In this document: positions 24,401 to 64,000 of the stretch, piece after piece
Layout: every line of letters begins with the position of its first letter
Numbering within the stretch: the first letter of the stretch is position 1
Source: Rhea pennata
Taxonomy: Eukaryota > Chordata > Aves > Rheiformes > Rheidae
Reading direction: 5' to 3'
Assembly: GCF_028389875.1 (NCBI RefSeq)
Contig: NC_084668.1
Span: 19,177,993-19,241,992 of the forward strand
Length of the DNA stretch: 64,000 nucleotides
Translations under genes and position numbers: made by a program
Notes under the pieces: model-generated
The model's input: the letters and a program-made list of their open reading frames with translations, nothing else
The model's database searches: none
What the model was told of the DNA's origin: nothing

Positions 24401-26622
24401 TAGGCAATTATTACCTCCCAGATTCTTAGTAGTATTTATTTAAATATCTGAAGAAGGAACCTATCAGCTGCTGCCTTACCATAGAGGCACTTGAACTCTA
24501 CAGTAGTTTTTAAATTTTCATTTTTAAAGTTTCTAGGCACCTAAAGCTCTGCTTTGGATTATAACCTTTGGAACTGAACGCCTGGGCACCTATCTCAAGC
24601 ATAGCTCCCTTTGGTACATTTCATTAAATATTTATGTTTCTGCATGCAATATTAGGCTCTTTGGGTAGCAATCTCAAAGCACATACAGAAGATCTGGCAC
24701 TGAATAAAAAGGTCATAACTGCCCCTTTAAAGTATTGGAGAAAGAAGCACCTATAACTTGGTAGGTGGCACGAGGTCCCTTCTCTACTTGAAACATGCAA
24801 GTCTCGCATCCCAACCTTCCTTCGCAGGCTGTGGTAGGGAAGAAGAAATCTCCCTGGCCCTGGCAGAGCCACCAGTTACATAGTTTGCTGATAGAACAAC
24901 AGACCTACCCTTTTTTTTTTAAATTCCCAAGGCATTAATGCCCATGTCTGCAGGAGATACTCAGAGATGTGAAGCCTAAATAGAAGGAAGGCTCTCCTGG
25001 TATCACTGAGGCACCTAATACCTGGAAATAAGATGGCCTTTAAGGCATGTACCTGATCCTCAGTGTTTGCTTTTACTAAGCACAGGTAACTAACTGCCTG
25101 CTCTTTTGCTTTTTTGTGGAATCCATTCCTATGACCCTTTACTTGCCTCTGTGTGCTTAAATTAATTCAGTTAGGGCAGCCTAGAGCTATAGATGTATTG
25201 TTCTAGATTTAAACGTTTAATCCAGGATGACATGCCTCGTAGAAAACAAAATCTGTTTTTTTTTTTTTTTTTTTTTTTTCTGGTGAATTTATGAATGATG
25301 GAAATGACTTGCATTGTTGACTATTAGGAAGATGCAGCCTATGTATTCCTTCCTAGATGGAACTTACTTGTTCTTTAGGAAGTCAAGGTACACATTTACA
25401 AAATCAGGAATACTTTTGTTCTAACTCGTTCAGCAGATATGCTAAAAGTGTGCAGAGTATGAAGAAACTTAACTGCCTTTTCAAAGCACATGTGCAGCTC
25501 CTGAGCAGATAATGCACTTTAAATCCACTCTGAGGAATTCTCTTGCATACTCTTTGTATGCAGAAAGTTTAACAGACCAGTTCTATCACAGAAGGTGACA
25601 GATTTGGCAGTTGAAGTGGTAGAATTTGGTATTCTTTAGCCATTTCCTCTGGAAGCTGCCATAGGCATAGAAGTAAGCTTTGGCTCAACTGAATTCTAGC
25701 CTTAAAGCATTTTCTACGTGAAGAAATCTATCAGATGATTGTAAAGTTGTGCATGAATTGTAGTAAGAATTTAAGAATTGATCTTGATTTCTTTAAGCCG
25801 TGTGTAACTCAACCTATTTCTCATTCATTCTAGTTAAGGAATTATTCCCATGAAACCTGGTAGGTTATGTGCTTGATACAGGTTTGTTCTCAGAACATCT
25901 CTTTTAAGATACCCTTGCTGCTCTTTGTTGAAGGCTTGATTTGCCTGTGTTTTTGGAAGCCTCTTTGCATTTCAACAGTGTGATTAAAACTCATTGCAAA
26001 AAAAAAAAAAAAAAAAAAAAAAAAGAAAAAAAAAAGTATATATTAAACAGAGCTCCCAGTGGGGAATATTGTCATTCCTACTTTACTGCCTGAAAGCCAA
26101 ATGTAACAGTTTTAATTTGGCTTGCACTGCTCTGCCTCTTCAGGTACATTTCTTGTGAATGGATACTGAGCAAAAGAATACATGTTAAAGCAAAGAAATA
26201 TTTACTGTAACTTCTTGTTCATGCCACTTAAGAAAATGCTGATATTGCCTGAAAAGTATACCATTACCATTATTTCATGACTTAACCATTGTTAAAAAAA
26301 AACAAAAAAACCAAAAAAACCCAGCTATCTCTGCTTGCATGCTGTCTGTCTGTACATCTTAAGTTTCCTACCTGCCTCATCACTAAAACGCTGGCTGACG
26401 TCTTCTGCACCATTCAACACAGCAATTTTCACTTGCGTCCCAGTTTGTGCTATGCAGCATGAAAAATCAATTGAAGTATCAGTGCAATGTTGGTTTTCAG
26501 GTAAATCATTAATATATATGATAGTGTTCCTGTACATTTTTTTCTGTCTTTCTAGTGTTGAAATCAGAAAAGAGAAGAAAGCTGACTCAGGGAAAGGTGT
26601 TGACCGGGAGACTTGTCTATGA
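4204..26622 (+). CDS. SLC4A10: SLC4A10 (NBCn2/NCBE) sodium-bicarbonate transporter, 3' part of gene
   Basis: Eleven coding exons join in phase to give about 470 residues of the SLC4 transmembrane domain and cytoplasmic C-terminus. The family moves Na+ with HCO3- (NBCn2 may also exchange Cl-) across the plasma membrane of neurons and choroid plexus. In order they encode a Cys-rich glycosylated extracellular loop, several membrane helices, the intracellular segment with [20 protein letters not shown], a second loop ([20 protein letters not shown]), later helices, and the tail with [20 protein letters not shown]. The tail [20 protein letters not shown] and the end ETCL separate it from SLC4A7 and SLC4A8 (from memory of those proteins). 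Exons join as 4204..4309, 7299..7460, 7701..7814, 8307..8468, 11368..11619, 12856..12924, 15301..15474, 16131..16253, 19949..20016, 21634..21750, 26556..26622. The N-terminal cytoplasmic domain and first helices lie left of the window. Confidence 0.95.
6386..6421. repeat. Poly(T) run, 36 bp, after a TTG-rich stretch
   Basis: An uninterrupted T run follows (TTG) repeats in an SLC4A10 intron. It could be the reversed A-tail of an old retroposed copy, but no body or target-site duplication was recognised. Confidence 0.85.
7299..7460 (+). CDS. SLC4A10: SLC4A10 coding exon: loop end and membrane helix
   Basis: The 162-nt, 54-codon exon begins [20 protein letters not shown] and supplies the other two loop cysteines. 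It continues through [19 protein letters not shown], a hydrophobic helix, and ends SRYFPTK. The acceptor is ..CCTGTTAG and the donor is GTATGT. Confidence 0.97.
7701..7814 (+). CDS. SLC4A10: SLC4A10 coding exon: membrane helix
   Basis: The 114-nt, phase-0 exon reads [20 protein letters not shown], then [18 protein letters not shown]. The [11 protein letters not shown] segment matches the NBCn2 type rather than the DYLVGVPSPKL of NBCn1. The donor is GTAATT. Confidence 0.97.
8307..8468 (+). CDS. SLC4A10: SLC4A10 coding exon: helix and conserved intracellular segment
   Basis: The 162-nt, phase-0 exon begins [20 protein letters not shown]. It carries one hydrophobic helix and then [18 protein letters not shown], one of the most conserved SLC4 stretches. 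The donor GTATGC is at 8469. Confidence 0.97.
8469..11367. other. SLC4A10: SLC4A10 intron, 2.9 kb
   Basis: The intron is AT-rich. It holds a 128-codon open frame at 9199-9585 with no recognisable domain (rejected as a gene) and a small imperfect run of about 11-bp repeats ending in ATTAAAAG or similar near 10675-10720. No exon or known mobile element was recognised. Confidence 0.6.
11368..11619 (+). CDS. SLC4A10: SLC4A10 coding exon: two helices and the ESECSAPGE loop
   Basis: The 252-nt, 84-codon, phase-0 exon begins [20 protein letters not shown]. It continues through [20 protein letters not shown] and [18 protein letters not shown] and ends [10 protein letters not shown]. This is near-identical to vertebrate NBCn2 as I remember it. 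The donor GTAATC is at 11620. Confidence 0.97.
12856..12924 (+). CDS. SLC4A10: SLC4A10 coding exon: [15 protein letters not shown] segment
   Basis: The 69-nt, 23-codon exon reads [20 protein letters not shown], then GIQ. The [13 protein letters not shown] block is an SLC4 signature. The donor is GTAAAA. Confidence 0.97.
12925..15300. other. SLC4A10: SLC4A10 intron, 2.4 kb
   Basis: This is non-coding sequence. Positions 13200-13620 are somewhat GC-richer than the surroundings and carry several short overlapping open frames on both strands, none with a recognisable protein. The remainder is AT-rich, ending in a long pyrimidine tract and acceptor at 15300. Confidence 0.6.
15301..15474 (+). CDS. 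SLC4A10: SLC4A10 coding exon: [20 protein letters not shown] region and helix
   Basis: The 174-nt, 58-codon exon begins [20 protein letters not shown] and includes [15 protein letters not shown], a hydrophobic helix and [11 protein letters not shown]. The W in LFWMPAK fits NBCn2 (NBCn1 has LFGMPAK, from memory). The donor is GTATGT. Confidence 0.97.
16131..16253 (+). CDS. SLC4A10: SLC4A10 coding exon: last helix and start of C-terminal tail
   Basis: The 123-nt, 41-codon exon reads [20 protein letters not shown], then [21 protein letters not shown]. It marks the move from the final hydrophobic segment to the charged cytoplasmic tail, with the LDDLMPE motif known as a carbonic-anhydrase-II-binding type sequence in SLC4 tails. 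The donor is GTGGGT. Confidence 0.97.
16254..19948. other. SLC4A10: SLC4A10 intron, 3.7 kb
   Basis: No exon was recognised. Positions 17200-17420 and 18890-19130 are slightly GC-richer and carry short overlapping open frames without recognisable domains. The rest is AT-rich intron ending in a pyrimidine tract before CTCCTAG. Confidence 0.6.
19949..20016 (+). CDS. SLC4A10: SLC4A10 coding exon: C-terminal tail
   Basis: The 68-nt exon reads [20 protein letters not shown], then HY, and ends in two bases (AG) of an Arg codon completed by the next exon. It is a typical NBCn2 tail sequence. The donor is GTAAAA at 20017. Confidence 0.95.
20854..20921. repeat. Two-copy imperfect tandem duplication, 34-bp unit
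   Basis: Copy 1 (20854-20887) and copy 2 (20888-20921) both run AATATC(C/A)TTTTACTCT, then TA(C/T)TAGC and AATTT. They differ at roughly seven to eight positions. The repeat lies inside an SLC4A10 intron and no function is proposed. Confidence 0.7.
21634..21750 (+). CDS. SLC4A10: SLC4A10 coding exon: distal C-terminal tail, precedes the alternative end
   Basis: The 117-nt exon completes Arg and reads [20 protein letters not shown], then [18 protein letters not shown] plus AG. The donor after AAAAG is GTTTTA, weak at positions +3 to +6. If the intron is not removed, the frame reads AGG TTT TAA and stops after Arg-Phe. Splicing instead to 22428 gives SSPS, or to 26556 gives the ETCL end. Confidence 0.93.
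22428..22466 (+). CDS. SLC4A10: SLC4A10 alternative 39-nt exon, encodes short C-terminus SSPS-stop
   Basis: A 39-nt segment sits between ..GTCATAAG and the strong donor GTAAGA. Joined to the exon ending at 21750, it completes Ser (AG|C) and reads TCC CCT TCC TAA, giving a tail ..SFPSKSSPS. From memory, mammalian NCBE variants differ by a 39-nt 3' insert and end either in SSPS or in a PDZ ligand, and both length and peptide match. The acceptor tract is weak, which suits a regulated cassette. Inclusion puts the stop upstream of the ETCL exon, so the transporter loses its PDZ motif. Expression was not tested. Confidence 0.82.
23244..23332. repeat. Alternating TG/CA/TA tract
   Basis: The tract starts with TGTGTGTG, passes through a self-complementary GTGTATACAC core, and goes on to mixed (TA)n and (CA)n. 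Such tracts can adopt non-B DNA forms. The evidence is composition only. Confidence 0.8.
24040..24210. repeat. Very AT-rich low-complexity block
   Basis: About 170 bp are built almost only from A and T, with recurring AATATTA, TATATATT and TTAAAT words. No gene signal was seen. Confidence 0.75.
25256..25279. repeat. Poly(T) run, 24 bp
   Basis: A homopolymer T run lies in the last SLC4A10 intron. No associated element body was recognised. Confidence 0.85.
25998..26035. repeat. Poly(A) run with one G interruption
   Basis: There are 27 A, one G and 10 A, about 0.5 kb upstream of the last SLC4A10 exon. It may be a retroposon tail or slippage expansion. Confidence 0.85.
26556..26622 (+). CDS. 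SLC4A10: SLC4A10 terminal coding exon with PDZ-ligand end ETCL
   Basis: After acceptor TTTCTAG the exon completes Ser (AG|T) and reads [20 protein letters not shown], then L and TGA at 26620-26622. The last four residues ETCL form a class I PDZ ligand (x-T-x-L), known for the long-tail NBCn2 variants. It is used when the 39-nt exon is skipped; when that exon is included this becomes 3'UTR. Confidence 0.93.
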
Positions 26623-27440
26623 CTCATTCTTCAATTAATTTTTTACAAATGAATGAAAGGAGTGCCACAACCATTAGATGTGACTGATTTGATCTTGTAA
26701 CCTTTTGTCTGTCATCCCAAACTAGCACAGGTAATGTAGTGCAATATTTGTCTCATTTCACTTTGTCTGACTGTCTACATTGTCTAGTATCTGTGCAAAA
26801 GTCTACAGTAGTCAATGCAAAAAATCTTCACTTTGCTGGTGTTGGCCACTCATCAGTACTTGTGTCACACAGTTTCTTTCAAATTCAACTTACTTGTTAA
26901 TGGGTTTGTACTGTATTTTGCTACTTTTTCTGTGTGAGAATCCTTAATAATCTTCATTCAATATGAACTTGAAACACTTGTTCCATTTTTCTTTTAAACC
27001 GCTTAAGTAAATGTTTTTAAGAGATCAAAATTAACAAGTAAACATTAAAGATGTTTTTAAAGTGACAGCTGATTTGATCCTATGAACACTAATGAGGATA
27101 ACCCTTTCCTCCTCAAGCTGTCCTTTTGAAGTCATGGATTACTCTTGCAATGGGGGTTTCAGGGTCAGATTCTTTCTGTATTTGTGCAGTTTTCCTTGAT
27201 TTAATACAGTATATTTAATATTCAAATTTGTATGTACCTGGAACATAGTCTATAAATACATATACAAAAAATATATATATTAAAAAACATATTCTCTCAC
27301 ATTGTTTGAAAAACACCACCACATCCTTTGATGTGAAACTTTGGTACAGTATTTGCTAAAATGCAATCTGTGATTACAACATCTTACCTTGTATTGTACG
27401 AATGTTTCCATGGTAGGCCAAACAATTACGTTATGTCATT

Positions 27441-27446
27441 AATAAA
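27441..27446 (+). promoter_or_regulatory. SLC4A10: Candidate proximal polyadenylation signal AATAAA
   Basis: Canonical hexamer about 820 bp after the ETCL stop, followed by T/GT-rich sequence. It is a candidate for a shorter 3'UTR; usage is unknown. Confidence 0.4.
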
Positions 27447-27470
27447 TCCATTATTTTATAATAGGACTTT

Positions 27471-27478
27471 TGTAAATA
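27471..27478 (+). promoter_or_regulatory. SLC4A10: Pumilio-type 3'UTR element
   Basis: TGTAAATA matches the PUM consensus TGTANATA. Chance matches in AT-rich sequence are common, so this is only a candidate. Confidence 0.3.
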
Positions 27479-28130
27479 TAAATGATATGCCACATGCAGT
27501 TATATTACCTGCCCAATGATTTTACTCTCTATTGCCTAAAATACAGTGGCGTAAATGACATATTTATATTGTCCTTCCTCTGTCTCACTCTACTAACAAC
27601 TGCAAATCAGTTGTCTTTGTTCCAGACATCATTGTGTATAACACTTAAATAGGTATCTAATTGTTACTTTTGTTAGAGCTCTTTTCACTATTCCATCAAG
27701 TACATATTGATTAAAAGATTAAAAACAACATTGCAAAGATGTGACTATAAAGCCATTACAAAGAAGTTTTTCTTAAGAGATTTTGTTATGGCATGATCCT
27801 TCTAGCTGTTTTCTTGTGTTAAACAAGTACTGCAAGATTAGGTATTCAATTAATAGAGATGTGGAGCAAAAAGTTTTATGCATTATTTGAAATTCACTAA
27901 TTTTTGAATTTTTTTAAGACAAATTTTTAAATGATTAAATGAAGGCTAACTCTCATCATTGTGTTTTTGCTTTGAATCCTAGGAATGAAAGTCTAGTCTT
28001 GTAATCTTTATAAACTCATTTACAGGGCTTTAACATCCCCTAGCTTTCCAAAACACAATAATCTTTCCATTGACCTCCTGTGAATAACTATTCATATTCA
28101 GCACATTTAAAATACTCCTTGCAATACCTC

Positions 28131-28155
28131 TGTGTGTGTGTGTGTGTGTGTGTGT
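28131..28155. repeat. (TG)12 microsatellite in SLC4A10 3'UTR
   Basis: Uninterrupted TG dinucleotides lie within the probable 3'UTR, so a UG repeat would be present in the transcript. UG repeats are known binding sites for TDP-43 and CELF proteins. Confidence 0.9.
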
Positions 28156-28845
28156 ATGTTTTTACTACTTTAGCCATAAACAATAACTGCATTTTGTTGC
28201 AAACCAATAAGGTCGCTGTTCTAAATTCTAATTAGTATTATCAAAGCCCATCAAAGGTCATTTTTATGGGGGCGGGGGGAGGAAACTCTAATGGACACAA
28301 AGAAGGATTTACATAAGTTAAATGTTTGTATTTATAAATTTAGGAAAAATGCTGATGCATTAAGGTTAAATGCTTTGTTTTGTGTACTTGATGATAAATT
28401 GTAAGATTCCAATTGTTTTAAGGCTAGTATAGAAGTTCAGTACCGGTTTGTCCTGAAAGCAGCCTGGTGGTATTTGTTTTAATATGTTGCTGACTTTGTT
28501 ACAGATAATGTATACAATCAAAATGTATTAGTTTCACTTGACCAACTCTTAGAATATTAAGAAATCAGTGTATTCAATGGCATTTCTGTATTTCTGTTCA
28601 GTATTTCAGAGTGTTTTTTTTTAAACAGTCACTCTGTTCTTGTGTGAATTTTAATGATGTTCTAATGTTAATCTCAACATTCTGAAATCACACACAATAT
28701 ACAGCAAATCTAGTGTTATATTTACTTCTAATTTCATATTCCTGGTCCAAATTACACAATTTCTTGGATGTAATTTATTACAGAAGTTTATGTGTACATG
28801 TGAATAGACTATTGTGTTTTTCACAATTAAGAAATGTTATGTGAA

Positions 28846-28851
28846 AATAAA
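28846..28851 (+). promoter_or_regulatory. SLC4A10: Candidate distal polyadenylation signal AATAAA
   Basis: The hexamer sits in GTGAAAATAAATATTTATCC and is followed by T-rich sequence. It is the best candidate for the main SLC4A10 3' end. Confidence 0.5.
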
Positions 28852-28870
28852 TATTTATCCTAACTAATTT

Positions 28871-30170
28871 TCAATTTCTATTTTTACATTGCAAGATCCA
28901 GTACAAGTATGCAATATGGTACAGTGTTTTAAATATCTACTGTCACTTGAAAATACTTCACCATTTAATGAATAGTATAGCTCAATCTTGCAAGCTGCTC
29001 CATTTGTGAGTGGAATTGCACTAAAACATGCAGTACTCTGTATGGGCAAGTAGTGTGTAGCTGTTAGCAGGGTGCTTGATGCAACGCTTAACTGTAAGTA
29101 CACAGTTGGGGATAGCACATAACTGACCTGTTTCAGAAGGATTGGAAATCATGTTCTGAGTCACTGGTCATGAGTTGGTTCCCCTTCTTGTTGTTGGGAG
29201 AGATGATGTGGACCAGGCAGGAGTAGTAAAGTCTTTTTAAAGATCAATAGGTAAGTTAGTTCTTCTACAATTCTAAAATTTCTAAATGCTACAATATTTA
29301 AAGCTTTTAATAAATAATTGAATATTGGCTCAGCTACTGGCTAATTGTAGGAGCATCTACTGTTCTCCTAAACCTTATACTACTGCAGAAACCCAAACAC
29401 CAATAGAACTCCATCATGTTAAACCCCTCAGTTTTGTTGCCAAGTTTTGAACTAAAGACTGCAATCTAAGCCTCACAGCCTCAGAACACGAACTGTCAGA
29501 TCTCTGGCTTTAGCTCTTTCTATTAATATTTTACACAAAGCGTACTGTACAAACTTTTGTTTATCCATTTCACATGGGAAAAAAACAACAAAAAGGTAAG
29601 CATTAAAAGCCTAAACTCCAGCTCGTGGCTGTATTTCAATCACAATTGTTTCCTAGTGACAGCTTTGTACATTAATGAAATGAGCTGGCTTTCTAGCGTG
29701 GCCTTGGCGTCAGATATTTAGCAGTCACCATGCATTTTAAAGGAAGCTGAAGCTCCTAACTCAGGGCTGTCAGTTCCCTGAGACAACTCTATTGTCTTAT
29801 TCATTTTCTACATTATTCTTTGGGGAGATCTATCATGAAAAAAAAAAGGGCTTTATTCTCTACTAACAGCATGTTATACTATATCTTCCTCCCCTGCCTC
29901 CCGCTCTCCTCCCCCACCTTCATACCTTTTTTATTTAAGGACCAGCTATACAAAATGCCTTGATTATTTCTTCCTCTTCTCCTCCATGCTTTATCTGTCT
30001 GACTTTTATAGTCACACATAATGTCTCTAATAAACCACAATATATATATGTAATCACAGACTGATATCTAATATCAAGAAGCTAAGTGTTAGATAATCAT
30101 GTCACACACTAGTACATTATCACACAAAACAAACATCTTTCTTTAGGAAAAGCAGAAATTTCACTCTAAA
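28871..30170. other. Intergenic gap between convergent SLC4A10 and DPP4
   Basis: About 1.3 kb lies between the likely polyadenylation sites. I see no gene. TTTATT words (AATAAA on the minus strand) also occur here, near 29850 and 29935, so DPP4 transcripts could extend into it. Confidence 0.5.
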
Positions 30171-31462
30171 TCTCTCTCAAAATTAAGGTATTTATTTTTG
30201 TAAAATTATAGGAGTTAATTTCTGGAGCAGGTTATTCAATTATACAGAATACACATCCTTTCATAACTTAATTATTTTATTATTATTTTAAAGCAGCACA
30301 GTTTGTAGCACAAATTGGTTTGCATCTTTTCTATGTATTTGAAATTTAAGAAAACATAAGTCTTTATCTTCAGAGGAAAAGCCTACCTGGAGTGCTGAGA
30401 CTAAAGCAGATGCTTACTGGTAAGCTGCAAGGAAAAAGCAGGTTTGCTAAATAGCACATTCATATGAGATTTATAGTCCAGTCCTTGCTTTAACTGCTAG
30501 GTTGCATTTTAATGTTTTGCATTTGAGTGCAAATAATATATCTTGCTCGTTGGAAAATAGGAAACAGAATTTCTGACCTACAGAGGGACAATAATGGTTT
30601 CCTAGAGTCCCCAGATAAGAGTTCATCAGTGCATGTTCCCATACTACCAACCTTTTTAACCACAAAGTAAGCACACGTGACAGTACTATGGTAGGAAGCA
30701 ACATGCAGTGCAATGGGTTTGAATAGGTATCATTGAAAATCTTTGCAGAACACTAGTTACATGCTTTCTTTGCAGGACTTGACTTACTTACTTACTTAAA
30801 CAGCTGTCATCTAAGAGACTGCAGAGAAAATACTAAATTAAGGCACTGAGTAAGAAAGAGAGAGGTGTTTCATTCTGTATAGAAAATATTAACTTTGTGG
30901 GATTCATAAGACTATACCTGAAAGTCATTGATCAAAAATTAGGTAATTTCTGCAAAAATCTATTTAAAGGTTCATCAATATTTTCACGGAAATAATCACA
31001 GGGTTTTCTAAAATTCCAGCAGAAAGAAATCTCTCTCCATGGATAATATTACTAATTATTATTAGTATCCCTAAACTGGTCTCCATGGCAGTTCAGTTGC
31101 TCTGTGAGATTATTTTCTGTATTCATTACACCAAAATATAAACTGGACTGTTTCCCTTTTAGACTGAAATATCAAAAGGTACTAATGCAAAGCAAGTACT
31201 GTGCTTTTCAAGTTTGATAACATACATACAGCTTGATGACAATAGTGACCTGATTAAATACAATCAATAAAAATGCAATAGTCACCTGGCAACAGAAATC
31301 ATCATAAAGATTAGCATTTCATTGTGTACACAGGTATCCAGGAGTTAACCCCTACCCGCATCTTCATTCACAATGTTATACTGGCTCAGCATACGTTGAG
31401 CTGAAGAGTTTTTCTGGAGAAATGCCATCACTAACCGCCAAAATGCTGGTGCTGTTCCTGTG
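30171..31462 (-). other. DPP4: Probable DPP4 3'UTR
   Basis: The stretch runs leftward from the DPP4 stop codon to candidate AATAAA signals on the minus strand at 30276-30281 and 30191-30196. A length of about 1.2-1.3 kb is plausible for DPP4. It contains no open frame of note, and the cleavage site is inferred. Confidence 0.5.
30276..30281 (-). promoter_or_regulatory. DPP4: Candidate DPP4 polyadenylation signal
   Basis: TTTATT on the plus strand is AATAAA on the minus strand, about 1.2 kb after the stop. A second copy is at 30191-30196. Usage is not testable here. Confidence 0.4.
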
Positions 31463-62543
<31,081 letters not shown>

Positions 62544-64000
62544 CTGAAAGAAAAAAAAAAACACCAAGAGATTCTGATGGTGCTGCAGCTTACACTATAC
62601 CAACTTCTTAACCTCACTGCTAAACAAGTGTTTTTGCTGACGTGCTTTTTAGTTAATCAGCTCAAATTCCTAGCAGTGAGATGGCACTAAAGCTTTACTG
62701 CAAGATTAATCCAGCAACCATAAAATAAAGGAACATTGGTGACTTGACTTAACAAGCTCATGGTAAAAGTTACAGGTGTCTTTTCTCCACTGGTATTTTG
62801 CCTTAAGCTGCACAAGAACTGTTATCTTGCTAGTAAGTCAAAACACCTTTCTGATGGTGACAAAATAAATAGAAGACCTCTGCCCCTGTACTCCCTCTGC
62901 TCATGTTTCAGAGTGGTGGACAGGCAAAGTCATCCAAACGAAATCCATACGAGTAGATACAAAGGGCCCTTGAAAGATATCCTAAAATTAAAGTGGCTTC
63001 TGTACTTTATCACATATTATATAATACTTCCTGTTCATATATCCTTTTAGAATGAATCATCTGCCTATCATTAAACTCAAATTTCCTGAATGTTACATTT
63101 CAGCCATTTAAGGATCAGCAAAAATTTCAGTGAAGAATATTTTTTTTTTGAAAAGTATATCAATTATAAGTTTATGATAAAATAGCTAGTTAAATATTTA
63201 TCTTCCTCTAGATGTGTTTTCCACCAAGATATCTAAGTGTCTTAATGATTGTTGAAACTTATTACTATATTAACTGCAAAATTAAAACCATGTAACTGGG
63301 TTACTATAAAAAGACTAAATGAACCTTGACTCAAGTTAATGAGTTTGGTCATCAGCTTCAGCTGGCCACAGCCACCTTCTATGAAAAATATTTCCTTCTT
63401 TTTTACTGGCTGCAATGCACAAGCCACTGCTGGCAAAATCTGAAAGGTTCAAACGGAAAAAAAAAAGGTTTGAGAGTCATTGTGGTCTTTTCCCTCCATA
63501 AACAACAGAGCCTGCAGTTTTGAAATCTGTGCATGCAATTGTCTCCCTCTTCCCCCTTTTTTAATGGAAACCTAAAAACTACACTCCCACAAATCTACTT
63601 GATCAAGAAGGGAAGCAATTTTTATTTCAGCTCACTAAGCCATTCCTGTTTGTTACTACCAGTGCAAATCAAAAGACCCAGGATAAAAACATTTGATAAA
63701 AATCATTTTGAGAACAAAATCTTGTCCTGAAGGACAAGACCTTAGTCATTCAGGAGGCAAAAATCCCACCCTGAGATGATTTTTGTGGGCTAGTTTCTAC
63801 AGGTTAAAAACACATGACATCTGGAATATAACAGCAAGACATTTATAAGAGTAATGAAATAACTAATATTTTCAAACAATAAGCATACTTAATATATACA
63901 GTGGAAATCAGACAGCCATTGCTCCGGTAAGAACCAACAGCCTCAACAAACATTGATTTTAGTTTAAGATGCTCAGCAAAGGTTAAAGACAATTGTTTGC
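62544..64000. other. DPP4: DPP4 intron 2 (partial), no exon recognised
   Basis: I looked on the minus strand for the hydrophobic signal-anchor exon (human VLLGLLG..VTIITVPVVLL) and found nothing like it. Exons 1 and 2 and the promoter should therefore lie beyond position 64000. Confidence 0.65.

Larger units (their letters stand above)
22467..26555. other. SLC4A10: SLC4A10 last intron, 4.1 kb, repeat-bearing and AT-rich
   Basis: The intron holds an alternating purine-pyrimidine tract (23244-23332), a very AT-rich block with AATATTA-like words (24040-24210), a T run (25256-25279) and an A run (25998-26035). No additional coding exon was recognised. Confidence 0.65.
26623..28870 (+). other. 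SLC4A10: Probable SLC4A10 3'UTR
   Basis: About 2.2 kb run from the TGA to just past AATAAA at 28846-28851. The length fits the roughly 2 kb 3'UTR I recall for mammalian SLC4A10. The stretch is AT-rich, with a (TG)n tract and a Pumilio-like word. The exact cleavage site cannot be seen. Confidence 0.6.

Noticed and set aside
63242..63436. Candidate for DPP4 exon 2 (minus-strand frame near the right edge)
   Set aside because: It lacks the hydrophobic signal-anchor segment and suitable borders in the right phase, so exon 2 is taken to lie outside the window.

Overview
This is vertebrate nuclear DNA with two split genes that converge tail to tail. The 3' part of SLC4A10 (NBCn2/NCBE, a sodium-bicarbonate transporter of the SLC4 family) lies on the plus strand. 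Almost all of DPP4 (dipeptidyl peptidase 4, CD26) lies on the minus strand. Mammals have the same neighbours in the same orientation (SLC4A10 > < DPP4, then GCG, FAP and IFIH1). The compact introns, AT-rich background, absence of recognisable SINEs and low repeat load suggest a sauropsid, most likely a bird. The species cannot be named from sequence alone.

Layout. Positions 1-4203 are intron. Positions 4204-26622 hold eleven SLC4A10 coding exons plus a 39-nt alternative exon, from the glycosylated extracellular loop to the C-terminus. Positions 26623 to about 28870 are the probable SLC4A10 3'UTR, and about 28870 to 30170 are intergenic. Positions of about 30170 to 31462 are the probable DPP4 3'UTR. 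Positions 31463-62543 hold 24 DPP4 coding exons, read right to left and matching exons 3-26 of the 26-exon mammalian gene. Positions 62544-64000 are intron. The exons for the DPP4 cytoplasmic tail and signal anchor lie to the right of the window.

Exons were called by translating each strand, matching residues to remembered mammalian protein families, and requiring AG/GT boundaries with compatible phase. All phases join without a break, so both genes look intact: about 470 residues of SLC4A10 and about 724 residues of DPP4. The DPP4 catalytic triad, the Glu-Glu substrate motif and the oxyanion Tyr are all present.

The two products have unrelated jobs: SLC4A10 moves bicarbonate across neuronal and epithelial membranes, and DPP4 trims X-Pro/X-Ala dipeptides from peptides at the cell surface. 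Nothing here looks like a new multigene system. The points most worth following are the alternative SLC4A10 C-terminus (SSPS versus a PDZ-ligand ETCL end), the joint loss of one conserved disulfide pair in DPP4, three CpG-rich islets in DPP4 introns, and an unidentified frameshifted coding-like patch in a DPP4 intron.
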